Source: Flavobacteriales bacterium
GTDB taxonomy: Bacteria; Bacteroidota; Bacteroidia; Flavobacteriales_E; Vicingaceae
Direction of reading: 5' to 3'
Length of the DNA: 64,000 nt
Assembly: GCA_015075325.1 (NCBI GenBank)
Contig: JABTUP010000005.1
Coordinates: forward strand, 1 to 64,000
The notes beneath the pieces were generated by a model. It worked only from the letters and a program-made list of their open reading frames with translations, did not search any database and was not told the DNA's origin. Each line of letters starts with the position of its first letter. The first letter of the stretch is position 1. Below, piece by piece: positions 41,547 to 50,686 of this stretch. A program made the position numbers and the translations under genes.

Positions 41547-42785
41547 CTACTTCATCTCAAACCCAACATTTTTTAAATCTTTCCAAAAATTTGGATACGA
41601 TTTAACTACTACATCTGGGTTTTCAATAGTAATTGGAGACAATAGTGATAACGGAGCAAAAGCCATTGCCATACGGTGATCGTCGTAAGTGTGAACAGAA
41701 ATAGAACTCCAGTGATTGAGTTGCTGACTTTTGCCAGAATGACGATTAACAATCAAATCATCTCCATCAACCTCAACATTAAATCCTAGCCTGGTTAATT
41801 CTATTTGCAATGCAGCAATTCGGTCGGTTTCTTTTATCCGAAGCGTAGATAAACCAGTAAGTTTTGAAGGTACATTTAAAGCAGCAGAAGTTACCGCAAC
41901 CGTTTGGGCTAAATCGGGACAATTGGTGAAATTAAGTTGGAAGTCCGAAGTCCGAAGTCCGAAGTCGGAAGATTTAGTTAAGCGAATTCCATTTTCAATA
42001 AAATCAGTTTTTACACCAAATTTTTCAAAAATTTCAGCTACAACTGAATCTCCTTGCAAACTCTTCTTTTTTAATCCCAACAAGGTTATTTCGGCATCTT
42101 TTGCCAAAGCAACCATACTATACCAATACGATGCTGCACTCCAATCGGGTTCCACTACAAAGCCCCCTCTCTTATCTCCCCCTAAGTGGGAGAAGATTCC
42201 CTCCCCTTCGGGGAGGGTTAGGGTGGGGCTTTTCATCATTTCAGCAGTCATGTCTAGGTAAGGTTTTGAAGCAACTTGTCCTTCAAAATTAATTTTTAAC
42301 CCATTTTTTATATAAGGAGCAATCATCATTAAAGCAGAAATGTATTGGCTACTTATCGAGCCATCGATAGTAATTTCTCCTCCAGAAAGTGTTTTTCCAA
42401 TAATTTTTAAAGGAGGAAAACCTTCGTTTTTTAAGTAGGTTATGTCTGCTCCGATGGTTCTTAAGGAGTCAACCAAAATCCTTATGGGTCGTTGCTGCAT
42501 TCGCTCCGAACCTGTTAAAATAAATTCTCCTTGTTGTATCGCCAAATATGCTGTTAAAAATCGCATGGCTGTTCCAGCATGACCGACATCAAAAGTAGTT
42601 CGGTTTTTATCAGCCAATAATTGCTGTAGAATTTGCGTATCGTTTGCCGTTGAAAGGTTTTCTATTTCAAAAGGCAAACCACTCAATGCTTTAATTATCA
42701 ATGCTCTGTTGCTAATACTTTTAGATGAGGGCAATGTAATTTCACCTCGAACAACCTTGGTGGTATGGCTTAGCGACAAATTCAC
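41547..42785 (-). CDS. aroA: 3-phosphoshikimate 1-carboxyvinyltransferase (EPSP synthase) with repeat-derived in-frame segments
   Basis: AroA joins PEP to shikimate-3-phosphate in aromatic amino acid synthesis. Core motifs are intact: LPSSKSISNRALI (residues 19-31), FDVGHAGTAMRFLTAYL, SQYISALMMIAP, EPDWSAASYWYSMVAL and LRIKETDRIAAL. Two stretches are not native. Residues about 185-209 (SPTLTLPEGEGIFSHLGG and following) come from a GC-rich palindromic repeat, and residues about 271-282 (KSSDFGLRTSDF) come from a GAAGTCC tandem repeat. The first stands where related enzymes have about 27 residues containing the FGV strand, so it seems to replace rather than merely add. The frame stays open over 412 codons. 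Activity is likely but uncertain. Confidence 0.93.
   Translation of the reverse strand: MNLSLSHTTKVVRGEITLPSSKSISNRALIIKALSGLPFEIENLSTANDTQILQQLLADKNRTTFDVGHAGTAMRFLTAYLAIQQGEFILTGSERMQQRPIRILVDSLRTIGADITYLKNEGFPPLKIIGKTLSGGEITIDGSISSQYISALMMIAPYIKNGLKINFEGQVASKPYLDMTAEMMKSPTLTLPEGEGIFSHLGGDKRGGFVVEPDWSAASYWYSMVALAKDAEITLLGLKKKSLQGDSVVAEIFEKFGVKTDFIENGIRLTKSSDFGLRTSDFQLNFTNCPDLAQTVAVTSAALNVPSKLTGLSTLRIKETDRIAALQIELTRLGFNVEVDGDDLIVNRHSGKSQQLNHWSSISVHTYDDHRMAMAFAPLSLLSPITIENPDVVVKSYPNFWKDLKNVGFEMK
41936..41973. repeat. GAAGTCC tandem repeat inside aroA
   Basis: GGAAGTCCGAAGTCCGAAG followed by TCCGAAGTCGGAAG contains four near-perfect 8-base GAAGTCC(G) units in the plus direction, inside the aroA frame on the other strand. 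The same units occur at 10413-10450 and, inverted, at 38396-38460 in non-coding sequence. Confidence 0.75.
42159..42232. repeat. Three-stem GC-rich palindromic element inside aroA
   Basis: The outer stem is AAAGCCCC (42159-42166) with GGGGCTTT (42225-42232). The inner hairpins are CTCCC/GGGAG (about 42176-42192) and CCCTCCCC-TTC-GGGGAGGG (42199-42217). The roughly 74-base unit contrasts sharply with the AT-rich gene around it and stays in frame. A related arm lies at the end of the GH3 gene (12957-12973). Confidence 0.8.
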
Positions 42786-43877
42786 TTAGTTATTTTTGAT
42801 TACCGAGTTGTAAAAATCTAACGATGAAACAATCATGTTGTTATCTACCTCGTGGTTAATGGTTGCAGAACCAATGGTGTTTAGCAAGGTAAAATTTAAA
42901 CTCGTTTTTTTATTTTTCTTGTCGTTTTTCATTAGTTCAATCAGTTCAATATAACTTTCGGTTTGAATTAATGGAAGTTTGTAAAACGAAGTAATAGCAG
43001 AAGTAATTTCTTCCAGCTCATCATTGGTTAATCCGTTAATTTGTTGTGAAATATACGATTCGCAAATCATCCCAACGGCAACTGCTTCGCCATGCAACAA
43101 AGGCAACTCATCATTGATTAAATAATGTGTTTCAACAGCATGTCCAATGGTATGTCCAAAATTCAAGAGCTTTCTCTCTCCGTTCTCCTTTGGGTCGTTT
43201 AACACAATATTGTTTTTAATTTCAATCGAAGTTGTAATCATTTTCATCCAAAAAGTCGCATCAGAAAGCATTCCATTTTTTAATTCGTTCCAATAGTTAA
43301 CATCGGCAATTAAAGCATGTTTTAATGCCTCAGCATAACCCGAAAGCATTTGGCGTTTATCAAGTGTTTTTAAAAAATCGGGGCAAACAAACACTGCATT
43401 CGGTTCATTAAAAACACCCACCATGTTTTTCAACCCGTTTAAATCAACACCAACTTTTCCGCCAACCGATGCATCTATTTGAGCCAACAAAGTGGTTGGA
43501 ATATTAATAAAATCAATTCCTCTTTTATAAGTGGAAGCAACAAAACCTCCCAAATCGGTAATTACGCCTCCTCCCAAGTTAATCAACAGAGCATTTCTGT
43601 CGGCTTTATAATCTGCTAAAGTTTTCCAAAGCTCGTAACAAATATCGATGGTTTTGTTTTCCTCACCGCTCTCAATTTCAATAATTTCGGCTTTTTCCAA
43701 CAGTTTTACTTTAAAAATCAATTGAGTAGCACAAAAATTCAATGAGTTTTCATCAACCAACAAAAATATCTTTGATTTCTCGTAAGAAAACAAGTATTCA
43801 TTGAGCAACACAAAAACATCGTTTCCAACATATATTTCGGAATTATTGGTTTTAAATGTTTTGATCTGGTGTGCCAT
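42786..43877 (-). CDS. aroB: 3-dehydroquinate synthase
   Basis: AroB closes the ring of DAHP to 3-dehydroquinate, the second shikimate step. I start at the ATG at 43877 (MAHQIKTFKTNNSEIYVGND, 363 residues); the in-frame extension to 43961 adds 28 unrelated residues. Motifs include FLLVDENS, the glycine-rich INLGGGVITDLGGFVASTYKRGI (about residues 104-126), TTLLAQIDASVGGKVGVDL and LNFGHTIGHAVE (zinc ligand His). Its stop abuts the aroA start, with aroB first in the transcript, so the two form an operon. Confidence 0.95.
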   Translation of the reverse strand: MAHQIKTFKTNNSEIYVGNDVFVLLNEYLFSYEKSKIFLLVDENSLNFCATQLIFKVKLLEKAEIIEIESGEENKTIDICYELWKTLADYKADRNALLINLGGGVITDLGGFVASTYKRGIDFINIPTTLLAQIDASVGGKVGVDLNGLKNMVGVFNEPNAVFVCPDFLKTLDKRQMLSGYAEALKHALIADVNYWNELKNGMLSDATFWMKMITTSIEIKNNIVLNDPKENGERKLLNFGHTIGHAVETHYLINDELPLLHGEAVAVGMICESYISQQINGLTNDELEEITSAITSFYKLPLIQTESYIELIELMKNDKKNKKTSLNFTLLNTIGSATINHEVDNNMIVSSLDFYNSVIKNN

Positions 43878-43971
43878 TTCTGGTAAAAAATTATTGGTAA
43901 AAATAGCACTTTTAAAACAAGGGAAACAAAAAAATCGGGTACTTTCGCATATTATTTTCAAGTTAGTTTTT

Positions 43972-45150
43972 ATGGTAAATTTTAATAATACTGAAGTAGC
44001 ATTTAAAGGTAAAGACGAAAAGGATTTAAAAAGAAGTTATTGGCTTTTTAAAATCATTAGTTGGAGTTGGTTAATTAAAATTGGTCCTGCGATGCTAAAA
44101 CTTTTTTTACCACTAAAATTTCCAATACCCATCATAAAATCAACCATCTACAAACAATTTTGTGGTGGAGAAACCATTAACGAATGCGATGAAACCATTA
44201 ATGAATTAGGCAAAAACAACGTAAAAACCATTTTAGATTATTCGGTTGAAGGAAAAGAAAGTGAAGCCGATTTTGATGCAAATGTTATTGAAACCCTTTC
44301 TACAATAGCAAAAGCAAAAACCACCAAATTAATTCCATTTTCGGTTTTTAAAGTTACTGGTTTTGCTCGTTTTGCATTACTAGAAAAAATTAATGATAAA
44401 AAAGAGTTAACCTCTCAGGAAAAAGAAGAGTTTGAACGAGTAAAAGCCAGAGTGGACAAAATGTGTAGTGCAGCATTTGAGGCTGGAATACCAATTTTTG
44501 TTGATGCCGAAGAAACTTGGATACAAAATACTATTGACGATTTGGTTTTAGATATGATGAGAAAATACAACCATTCCAAAGCAATTGTTTTTAATACTGC
44601 CCAAATGTATCGTTGGGATAGAATAGATTATTTAAAACAACTAAAAACTATTGCCGAACAAGAGAATTTTTTCATTGGAATGAAATTGGTTCGCGGTGCT
44701 TATATTGAAAAAGAACGCGAAAGAGCCGCAGCCAAAGGATATAAAGACCCAATGCAAGCTACAAAAAAAGACACTGACAACGATTTTAATGCAGCTTTGA
44801 AATTTTGCGTTGAAAACATCAACCGTATTTCATTTTGCTGTGGCACGCACAATGAAGAAAGTACTCAATATTTGATTGATTTAATGCAAAAACACCAAAT
44901 AGTTTTAGATGACCCAAGAGTATATTTTGCACAACTTCTAGGAATGAGCGACCATATCAGCATGAATTTAGCAAAAGAAGGTTTTAATGTAACCAAATAT
45001 GTTCCTTATGGTCCAGTTAAAGATGTAATTCCTTATTTGATTAGAAGAGCTGAAGAAAACACTTCTATTGCTGGGCAAACTGGAAGAGAATTATCGTTAA
45101 TCTTAAAAGAAAAAGAACGTAGAGAGTTATTTCCAGTTGTAATAAAATAA
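43972..45150 (+). CDS. Proline dehydrogenase
   Basis: The FAD enzyme oxidises proline to pyrroline-5-carboxylate and feeds electrons to the quinone pool. I start at the ATG at 43972 (MVNFNNTEVAFKGKDEKDLKR, about 392 residues); the longer frame from 43801 runs back through the aroB start region and is not real. Motifs of the PutA TIM barrel are seen: ILDYSVEGKES, FVDAEETWIQ, GMKLVRGAYIEKERERA, CCGTHNEES and the C-terminal RRAEENTSIAGQ. It is divergent from aroB and is followed 4 bases later by lnt. Confidence 0.9.
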   Translation: MVNFNNTEVAFKGKDEKDLKRSYWLFKIISWSWLIKIGPAMLKLFLPLKFPIPIIKSTIYKQFCGGETINECDETINELGKNNVKTILDYSVEGKESEADFDANVIETLSTIAKAKTTKLIPFSVFKVTGFARFALLEKINDKKELTSQEKEEFERVKARVDKMCSAAFEAGIPIFVDAEETWIQNTIDDLVLDMMRKYNHSKAIVFNTAQMYRWDRIDYLKQLKTIAEQENFFIGMKLVRGAYIEKERERAAAKGYKDPMQATKKDTDNDFNAALKFCVENINRISFCCGTHNEESTQYLIDLMQKHQIVLDDPRVYFAQLLGMSDHISMNLAKEGFNVTKYVPYGPVKDVIPYLIRRAEENTSIAGQTGRELSLILKEKERRELFPVVIK

Positions 45151-45154
45151 TACC

Positions 45155-46756
45155 ATGCAAAAACTAAAACTTCTAGGTTTAGCCATTCTTAGTGGCTTAT
45201 TAATGGGCATTTCTTGGCCCGAAACAGGAGGTTTAGCACCATTACTTTTTATCTCATTTGTTCCATTACTTTTTGTTGAACACCAATTGAGTAAAGAAAA
45301 GAGGTCGTCTTGGGCTGTTTTTGGACATGCCTACCTTACTTTTTTAACATTTAACACTTTTTCAACTTGGTGGATTTGGTTTGCTTCCGAAGCCGGAATG
45401 GTAATGGCAGAAGTTTTAAACTCGCTGTTTATGTCAACCATTTTTCTATGGTTTCATAGCATTAAAAAAAGACTTGGTTCAAGCAAAGGATTTATAGCGT
45501 TAGTTGTTCTTTGGCTGGGCTTTGAATGGCTTCACTACAATTGGGACTTATCCCATCCTTGGTCAACTTTTGGAAATACATTTGCTAACCAAACCTGGTT
45601 AATACAGTGGTATGAATACACGGGTGCTTTAGGCGGCAGCCTTTGGGTTTTGATGGTAAATATTTTAGTTTTTATTCTACTTCAAAACCTAATGCTATTA
45701 AAAGAAAGCTTAGTCGAGCAAAAAAAACTGATGATTACGATAATTGGATTATTAATTATCCCAACAATAGTTTCTATGCTAATTTATAGCAATTACACAG
45801 AAACCAACCAACCAATCGAAGTGGTTGTTGTTCAGCCAAATATCGACCCTTACAAAGATAAATTTGGAGGAATGACTGAAGCTCAACAAGTGGATAGAAT
45901 TTTATCGTTAGCCAAGAAAAAAATGACTTCAACAACTGGTTTTATTGTAGCTCCAGAAACTGCTATACCAAGAGGTTGCACAGAAGATGCACTAGATGAA
46001 AATTATGGCGTTATCGAAACAAGAAAATTACTACACGATTTTCCAAACAGCAAAATGGTTATTGGGGCAAATACTTACATCGATTATCCTAAAAGTGATA
46101 AAAAACCAACCAATACAGCCCGCTTCGACGAACAAACTGGTGGCTGGTACGATGCGTTTAACACCGCCCTAGAAATAGATTCAAAAAACGACATAAAAAT
46201 TTATCACAAATCAAAATTGGTTTTGGGTGTAGAAAAACTACCTTTTGCTAGTATTTTGGCTCCTCTCGAAAAATATGCCATCAATTTGGGCGGAACAATG
46301 GGAAGTTTAGGAGTTGAAAAAGAAGCAAAGATTTTTGATAACGAAACAGTTAAAATTGCTCCAGTAATTTGTTACGAATCCATTTATGGCGAATACGTTA
46401 CAGATTATGTGAAAAAAGGAGCTAATGTAATTTTTATTATTACTAACGACGGCTGGTGGGAAGATACTCCAGGCTACAAACAACATTTGGCTTATGGCAG
46501 ACTTAGAGCCATTGAAACACGAAGAAGCATTGCCCGAAGTGCAAATACTGGTATTTCATGTTTTATAAACCAAAAAGGTGATGTATTACAAGCTACTAAC
46601 TGGTGGGAACAAGATGTAATTGCTGAAAAAATAAACCTCAACAACCAAACTACCTTTTACACCATTCATGGTGATTATATTGGCAGAGTTGCTGCTTTTA
46701 TAGGTGCTTTAATGCTCCTATGGAATATCACTTTTGTAATTAAGAAACAAAATTAA
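45155..46756 (+). CDS. lnt: Apolipoprotein N-acyltransferase
   Basis: Lnt adds the third acyl chain to the N-terminal Cys of lipoproteins in the inner membrane. The 533-residue protein has about seven hydrophobic helices in residues 1-210 (FISFVPLLFVEHQ, WLGFEWLHYNWDLSHPWSTFGN), then a periplasmic nitrilase domain with Glu in VAPETAIPRG (about residue 269), Lys in HKSKLVLGVEKLPF (about 351) and Cys in APVICYESIYGEYV (about 408), the three catalytic positions. The final helix lies near 505-527. It starts 4 bases after the proline dehydrogenase stop. Its presence fits the several lipoproteins and LolD in the window. Confidence 0.95.
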   Translation: MQKLKLLGLAILSGLLMGISWPETGGLAPLLFISFVPLLFVEHQLSKEKRSSWAVFGHAYLTFLTFNTFSTWWIWFASEAGMVMAEVLNSLFMSTIFLWFHSIKKRLGSSKGFIALVVLWLGFEWLHYNWDLSHPWSTFGNTFANQTWLIQWYEYTGALGGSLWVLMVNILVFILLQNLMLLKESLVEQKKLMITIIGLLIIPTIVSMLIYSNYTETNQPIEVVVVQPNIDPYKDKFGGMTEAQQVDRILSLAKKKMTSTTGFIVAPETAIPRGCTEDALDENYGVIETRKLLHDFPNSKMVIGANTYIDYPKSDKKPTNTARFDEQTGGWYDAFNTALEIDSKNDIKIYHKSKLVLGVEKLPFASILAPLEKYAINLGGTMGSLGVEKEAKIFDNETVKIAPVICYESIYGEYVTDYVKKGANVIFIITNDGWWEDTPGYKQHLAYGRLRAIETRRSIARSANTGISCFINQKGDVLQATNWWEQDVIAEKINLNNQTTFYTIHGDYIGRVAAFIGALMLLWNITFVIKKQN

Positions 46757-46768
46757 GTGATTGTTTCT

Positions 46769-48082
46769 CTATTTTCTATTAGCGTACTTTATTATAATAT
46801 ACCCAATAAAACTAGCCACAATAGAGGCAAACAAAACTCCCATTTTTGCTTGAGCAATAAATTCTTTATTGACAAATGCTAAGCCTCCAATAAATAAGGA
46901 CATAGTGAATCCAATAGATGCCAAAAAACCAACTCCCAATAAATGAATATTATTCATCCCATCAGGTAAATTAATCCATTTTAATTTTACCAATAAAAAA
47001 ACTAAACCAAAAACTCCTAATACCTTACCCAATATAAGTCCGAAAAAAACTCCATAAAAAACAGAGGTATTTAATTGAGAAAACATATCACCAGACAATA
47101 CTACTCCAGCATTACTAAATGCAAAAATCGGCATCACAACAAAAGCTACAAAAGGATGCATGGAGTGTTCCAATCGTTGAAGTGGTGTTAATGCTCTTTT
47201 TGAACAGATTCTTATATCCTCAATAATATGAAGTTGATTACTTGTTACTGTGGAGTTGTTATTTGGTTTTGCTTTTTGAAATTTTGCAATTAAAAGCTTC
47301 AACTTTTCTGTATATATCTTTTCAGAAATTTTTACATCAGCAGGAATAGTCATTGCGGCTAAAACTGCAGCAATAGTTGCATGAACACCAGACATTAAAA
47401 ATGCTAACCACAATCCACCAATACCAATAATACCATAATAAATCGTATTTCTTATCCCAACTATATTTGAGACAATAAGAACCAGCATAAAAACACCTCC
47501 AGTTGCTAAACTGACAAAATTTATATCTGAAGTATAAAAAAATGCAATTACTAAAACAGCTCCAATATCGTCAACAATAGCTAAGGCAGTTAAAAAAACT
47601 TTTAATGATAATGGCACTTTATCTCCTAATAAATAAAGCACTCCTAATGCAAATGCGATATCGGTAGCCATTGGAATTCCCCAACCATCAGAAGTAACTC
47701 CTGATTGATTAAAAAAATAGTAAATAAGAGCTGGCAACAACATTCCTCCAATTGCAGCAATAATAGGCAATATGGCATTTTTAGGATTTCTTAATTCACC
47801 ACCTATTATTTCTCTTTTTAGTTCTAATCCAACTACAAAAAAGAAGATAGCCATTAAACCATCATTAATCCAATGATGAAGATTTTTAGTAATAAAATTT
47901 CCATTAAATCCAACTGAAAAATCTAGTTCCCATAAATGATGATACTCATCTGCCCATGGAGAATTGGCTATTAAAATTGCTAAAAATGCTGAAGAAAAAA
48001 GCACAATACCACTTGTGGTACTATTATTAATAAATTTTTGAATGGGATTGATAACCCACCTATCTATTGGTGCAGTTTTCAT
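46769..48082 (-). CDS. nhaA: Na+/H+ antiporter NhaA
   Basis: NhaA exports Na+ in exchange for H+ across the inner membrane. The 437-residue protein has about 11-12 helices and the family core: GLMAIFFFVVGLELKREI, ATDIAFALGVLYLLG (Asp for ion binding), LTALAIVDDIGAVLVIAFFY (the Asp-Asp pair) and ALTPLQRLEHSMHPFVAFVVMPIFAFSNAGV. A polar insert of about 50 residues (KFQKAKPNNNSTVTSNQL) lies between helices around 250-290. Its ATG overlaps the dsbD stop (ATGA), so it is the second gene of a coupled pair. Confidence 0.93.
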   Translation of the reverse strand: MKTAPIDRWVINPIQKFINNSTTSGIVLFSSAFLAILIANSPWADEYHHLWELDFSVGFNGNFITKNLHHWINDGLMAIFFFVVGLELKREIIGGELRNPKNAILPIIAAIGGMLLPALIYYFFNQSGVTSDGWGIPMATDIAFALGVLYLLGDKVPLSLKVFLTALAIVDDIGAVLVIAFFYTSDINFVSLATGGVFMLVLIVSNIVGIRNTIYYGIIGIGGLWLAFLMSGVHATIAAVLAAMTIPADVKISEKIYTEKLKLLIAKFQKAKPNNNSTVTSNQLHIIEDIRICSKRALTPLQRLEHSMHPFVAFVVMPIFAFSNAGVVLSGDMFSQLNTSVFYGVFFGLILGKVLGVFGLVFLLVKLKWINLPDGMNNIHLLGVGFLASIGFTMSLFIGGLAFVNKEFIAQAKMGVLFASIVASFIGYIIIKYANRK

Positions 48083-50115
48083 TTTTCTATAATTCTATTG
48101 GTAATATTCACTTTAAAAGAAGAAGGTTCTTGAATTGTCTTATTTTTATCAAAAGCTGCCAATCCACAATCTAAATATTTTTCATATTCAACAGCATCAT
48201 CCATATAACCAATTGGATTTGCCAGTAGTTCGCCTTTTGGAGAAAGCATTACATAATAAGGTTGCGAGTTGTTATTAAAAACATGTGTTTGAAAAGTTGC
48301 CCATTTATTACCAATGGTTTTAATTTTTTTCTTTTTTACCGTTCCGTTGGCATCAAATTCAAAAACTCCTTGTTGGTTTTCAGGTAGCTCTACTTTATCA
48401 TCAACATATAGCGAAACCAAAACAAAATCGTTGGCTAATTTTTGTTTTATTGATTCAACTGTCCAAACACTTTCTTCCATTTTTCGGCAGTTTACACAAG
48501 CCCAACCAGTAAAGTCGATTAACAATGGTTTATTTGTTTTCTGAGATTCTGCTAAAGCCAAATCAAAATCGGTAAACTCTGCGTGAAATGTTTCATTATC
48601 ATACCAACTATAAAATGATGGAGGAGGAAACCCACTCAACAAATGATGATTCCAAGGTGATGATTTAAAAATACCTGTTGAAATGTAAATGGTAAAAATG
48701 GCTACAAGTACCGTAAATACTATTCTAAATCGAGAAAACTTAACGATTGGCGAATCGTGCGGAAACTTAATAACACCTGCTAAATAAAGTACCAAACCTA
48801 CGCCTAAAACAGTCCAGATTAAAAAGAATGTTTCTCTTTGAACCAATCCCCACTGCTCTACTAAATCGGCATTCGATAAAAACTTAAGTGCTAAAGCTAA
48901 TTCAATAAAACCTAAAACCACTTTAATAGAATTTAACCATCCTCCCGATTGAGGCATTTTTTTCATTACACTCGGAAAAGCAGCAAACAATGCAAATGGT
49001 AACCCAAGAGCAACTCCAAAACCACTCATTGCAGCTGTTATAGGCCATGGACCATTTTTAAGCGAATTACCTAAAACCGTTCCTAAAATTGGACCAGTAC
49101 ACGAAAATGAAACCAAAGCCAACGTTAACGCCATAAAAAAGATTCCTATTACTCCTCCTACTTCAGAGGCAGAATCAGCTTTGTTGGTTAATTTGCTCGG
49201 TAAAGTAATTTCGAAAAAACCAAAAAATGAGATGGCAAAAATTAAAAATACAGCAAAGAAAACAACATTCAACCAAACACTTGTGGCTATTTCATTAAGT
49301 ACAGCTGGGTCGGTATTAAAATGAAACGGAATGCTTAATACTGCATAAATTAAAAAGATGAAAAAACCATACAAAACAGCTCTAAACAATCCTTTTTTAC
49401 CATCTTTTCCTCCTTTTGTAAAGAAACTTACTGTAAGCGGAATCATCGGGAAAACACAAGGAGTTAGTAAAGCTAACAGCCCACCAAGAAATCCAAAAAG
49501 AAATACCATCCAACTTCCACTCACTTCTTCTTTTTCTTCGCCACAGTTGCTCACTGGCTCATCTATATTAAGGTTGGGTAAGTTTGGAATTATAGTCGAT
49601 AAATCAGCATTTGATTGAATTGTTGTGTTTGCAGCATCAATAGAACCATTAATTGAAAAATCAAATTCAACTTCTTCGGGCGGCAAACACATCTCCACAT
49701 TACAAACCATTGACTCTACAACACCTGTAATTTTAAAAGGATTTTTATTTTTAATTTTTATGTTTTGTGTAAAAACAGCAACTCCCTCATGGTAATTTAA
49801 ATCCATATTAAAGTTGGGATCAAACTCTGTTTTGTATTTGCCTTCGTTTGTTGTGCCAACAAGTTCATAATCATCAGAAGGATTAAAAGTTATAGTTGTT
49901 GGAATCGGTCCATCTTGACTAGGTAAAAACATTGCATAAATGTGCCAATCCTTTTCTAGTGTTGCTTTAATTATTAATTGAGCTTCGGTTTCGTTTACAA
50001 TTTTAGTTTCGAAACTCCAATCAACTGGGTCGTAAACTTGTGCTTTTACTTGAAACGATGTAAAAAGAACTAAAATAAATAAGATGGATTTAGTAAATTG
50101 CTGTTTTAAATTCAT
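48079..50115 (-). CDS. dsbD: Thiol:disulfide interchange protein DsbD-like (reductant transporter)
   Basis: DsbD moves electrons from cytoplasmic thioredoxin to periplasmic partners, including c-type cytochrome assembly factors. I start at the ATG at 50115 (MNLKQQFTKSILFILVLFTSF signal, 678 residues), just downstream of a -7 box. The N-terminal periplasmic domain holds MVCNVEMCLPPEEVEF. The membrane part holds LLTPCVFPMIPLTVSFF and LVSFSCTGPILGTVLG with the two redox Cys. The C-terminal thioredoxin domain holds FTGWACVNCRKME (CxxC). The nearby CxxCH lipoprotein is a possible client. The gene is coupled to nhaA. Confidence 0.92.
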   Translation of the reverse strand: MNLKQQFTKSILFILVLFTSFQVKAQVYDPVDWSFETKIVNETEAQLIIKATLEKDWHIYAMFLPSQDGPIPTTITFNPSDDYELVGTTNEGKYKTEFDPNFNMDLNYHEGVAVFTQNIKIKNKNPFKITGVVESMVCNVEMCLPPEEVEFDFSINGSIDAANTTIQSNADLSTIIPNLPNLNIDEPVSNCGEEKEEVSGSWMVFLFGFLGGLLALLTPCVFPMIPLTVSFFTKGGKDGKKGLFRAVLYGFFIFLIYAVLSIPFHFNTDPAVLNEIATSVWLNVVFFAVFLIFAISFFGFFEITLPSKLTNKADSASEVGGVIGIFFMALTLALVSFSCTGPILGTVLGNSLKNGPWPITAAMSGFGVALGLPFALFAAFPSVMKKMPQSGGWLNSIKVVLGFIELALALKFLSNADLVEQWGLVQRETFFLIWTVLGVGLVLYLAGVIKFPHDSPIVKFSRFRIVFTVLVAIFTIYISTGIFKSSPWNHHLLSGFPPPSFYSWYDNETFHAEFTDFDLALAESQKTNKPLLIDFTGWACVNCRKMEESVWTVESIKQKLANDFVLVSLYVDDKVELPENQQGVFEFDANGTVKKKKIKTIGNKWATFQTHVFNNNSQPYYVMLSPKGELLANPIGYMDDAVEYEKYLDCGLAAFDKNKTIQEPSSFKVNITNRIIEK

Positions 50116-50136
50116 GGTATAATTTTTAAGACAAAG

Positions 50137-50144
50137 CAAAGGTA
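50137..50144 (-). promoter_or_regulatory. -7 box for dsbD-nhaA
   Basis: The minus strand reads TACCTTTG, a perfect TAnnTTTG, 21 bases before the ATG at 50115. It excludes the in-frame upstream start at 50139. Confidence 0.55.
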
Positions 50145-50242
50145 ATTTTTTAACATATATAATTTTGTGAATATATTGTTAATTGTAGTTAAAATTGAAT
50201 TATTCCGCAAATGCTCATTTTTTTTTAAGCTTAGCAAAGAAT

Positions 50243-50270
50243 AAAAAAAGCCTCGAATTTTTCGAGGCTT
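50243..50270 (-). terminator. Intrinsic terminator for the 98-residue hypothetical gene
   Basis: AAGCCTCGAA and TTCGAGGCTT form a perfect 10-bp stem with a TTT loop; seven A on the left give the minus-strand T-run. It lies 21 bases beyond the stop at 50292. Confidence 0.85.
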
Positions 50271-50291
50271 CACTTAAAACTACTTAGTTTT

Positions 50292-50588
50292 TTAAAATTT
50301 TATCTCTAACACTCTACGAATTGGTATAATAGTAGTTTGTTTTAATAAAATGTTTTTATCCGTAATTCCCCAAATGGTTGTTTCAACAGCTTTAACTCCT
50401 TCACTATCTTCAAAAACAATTTTAACTTTTCCTTTGTAAGCATTACCAAGTTTCATGGCTTTATCTAGAGCCGCTTTTAACTCTTTCTGCTTATCAGCAT
50501 CTTTTAAAACTTCTTCTTTTGGGAAAGAAAGTTTTGATATTTCCTCTTTTTCAACCATAGTAGGTTTTTTCGTAGCAGTTGAGTTCAT
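50292..50588 (-). CDS. Conserved hypothetical protein, 98 residues
   Basis: I start at the ATG at 50588 (MNSTATKKPTMVEKEEISKL); an upstream codon at 50615 adds nine residues. The product has a charged helical N-half (EEVLKDADKQKELKAALDKAMKLG) and a beta C-half (GKVKIVFEDSEG, VETTIWGITDKNILLKQ, IPIRRVLEIKF). The C-half resembles small proteins that act as RNA- or ligand-binding barrels, but I recognise no family. It has no signal peptide. A dedicated strong terminator and a single-gene arrangement suggest a short, possibly abundant message. Confidence 0.65.
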   Translation of the reverse strand: MNSTATKKPTMVEKEEISKLSFPKEEVLKDADKQKELKAALDKAMKLGNAYKGKVKIVFEDSEGVKAVETTIWGITDKNILLKQTTIIPIRRVLEIKF

Positions 50589-50686
50589 AATCAATAAATT
50601 TATAGGGTTAAACAATGATAATTAAACGATAGGACACAATAAATTGTTTCAACAGTAATTCTAAAAAAAGTTAAAATATTTTTTTG

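Noticed and set aside
41547..42785. aroA as a pseudogene because of repeat insertions
   Set aside because: The frame is intact for 412 codons, catalytic motifs are kept and the aroBA operon layout is normal, so a working gene remains the simpler reading.
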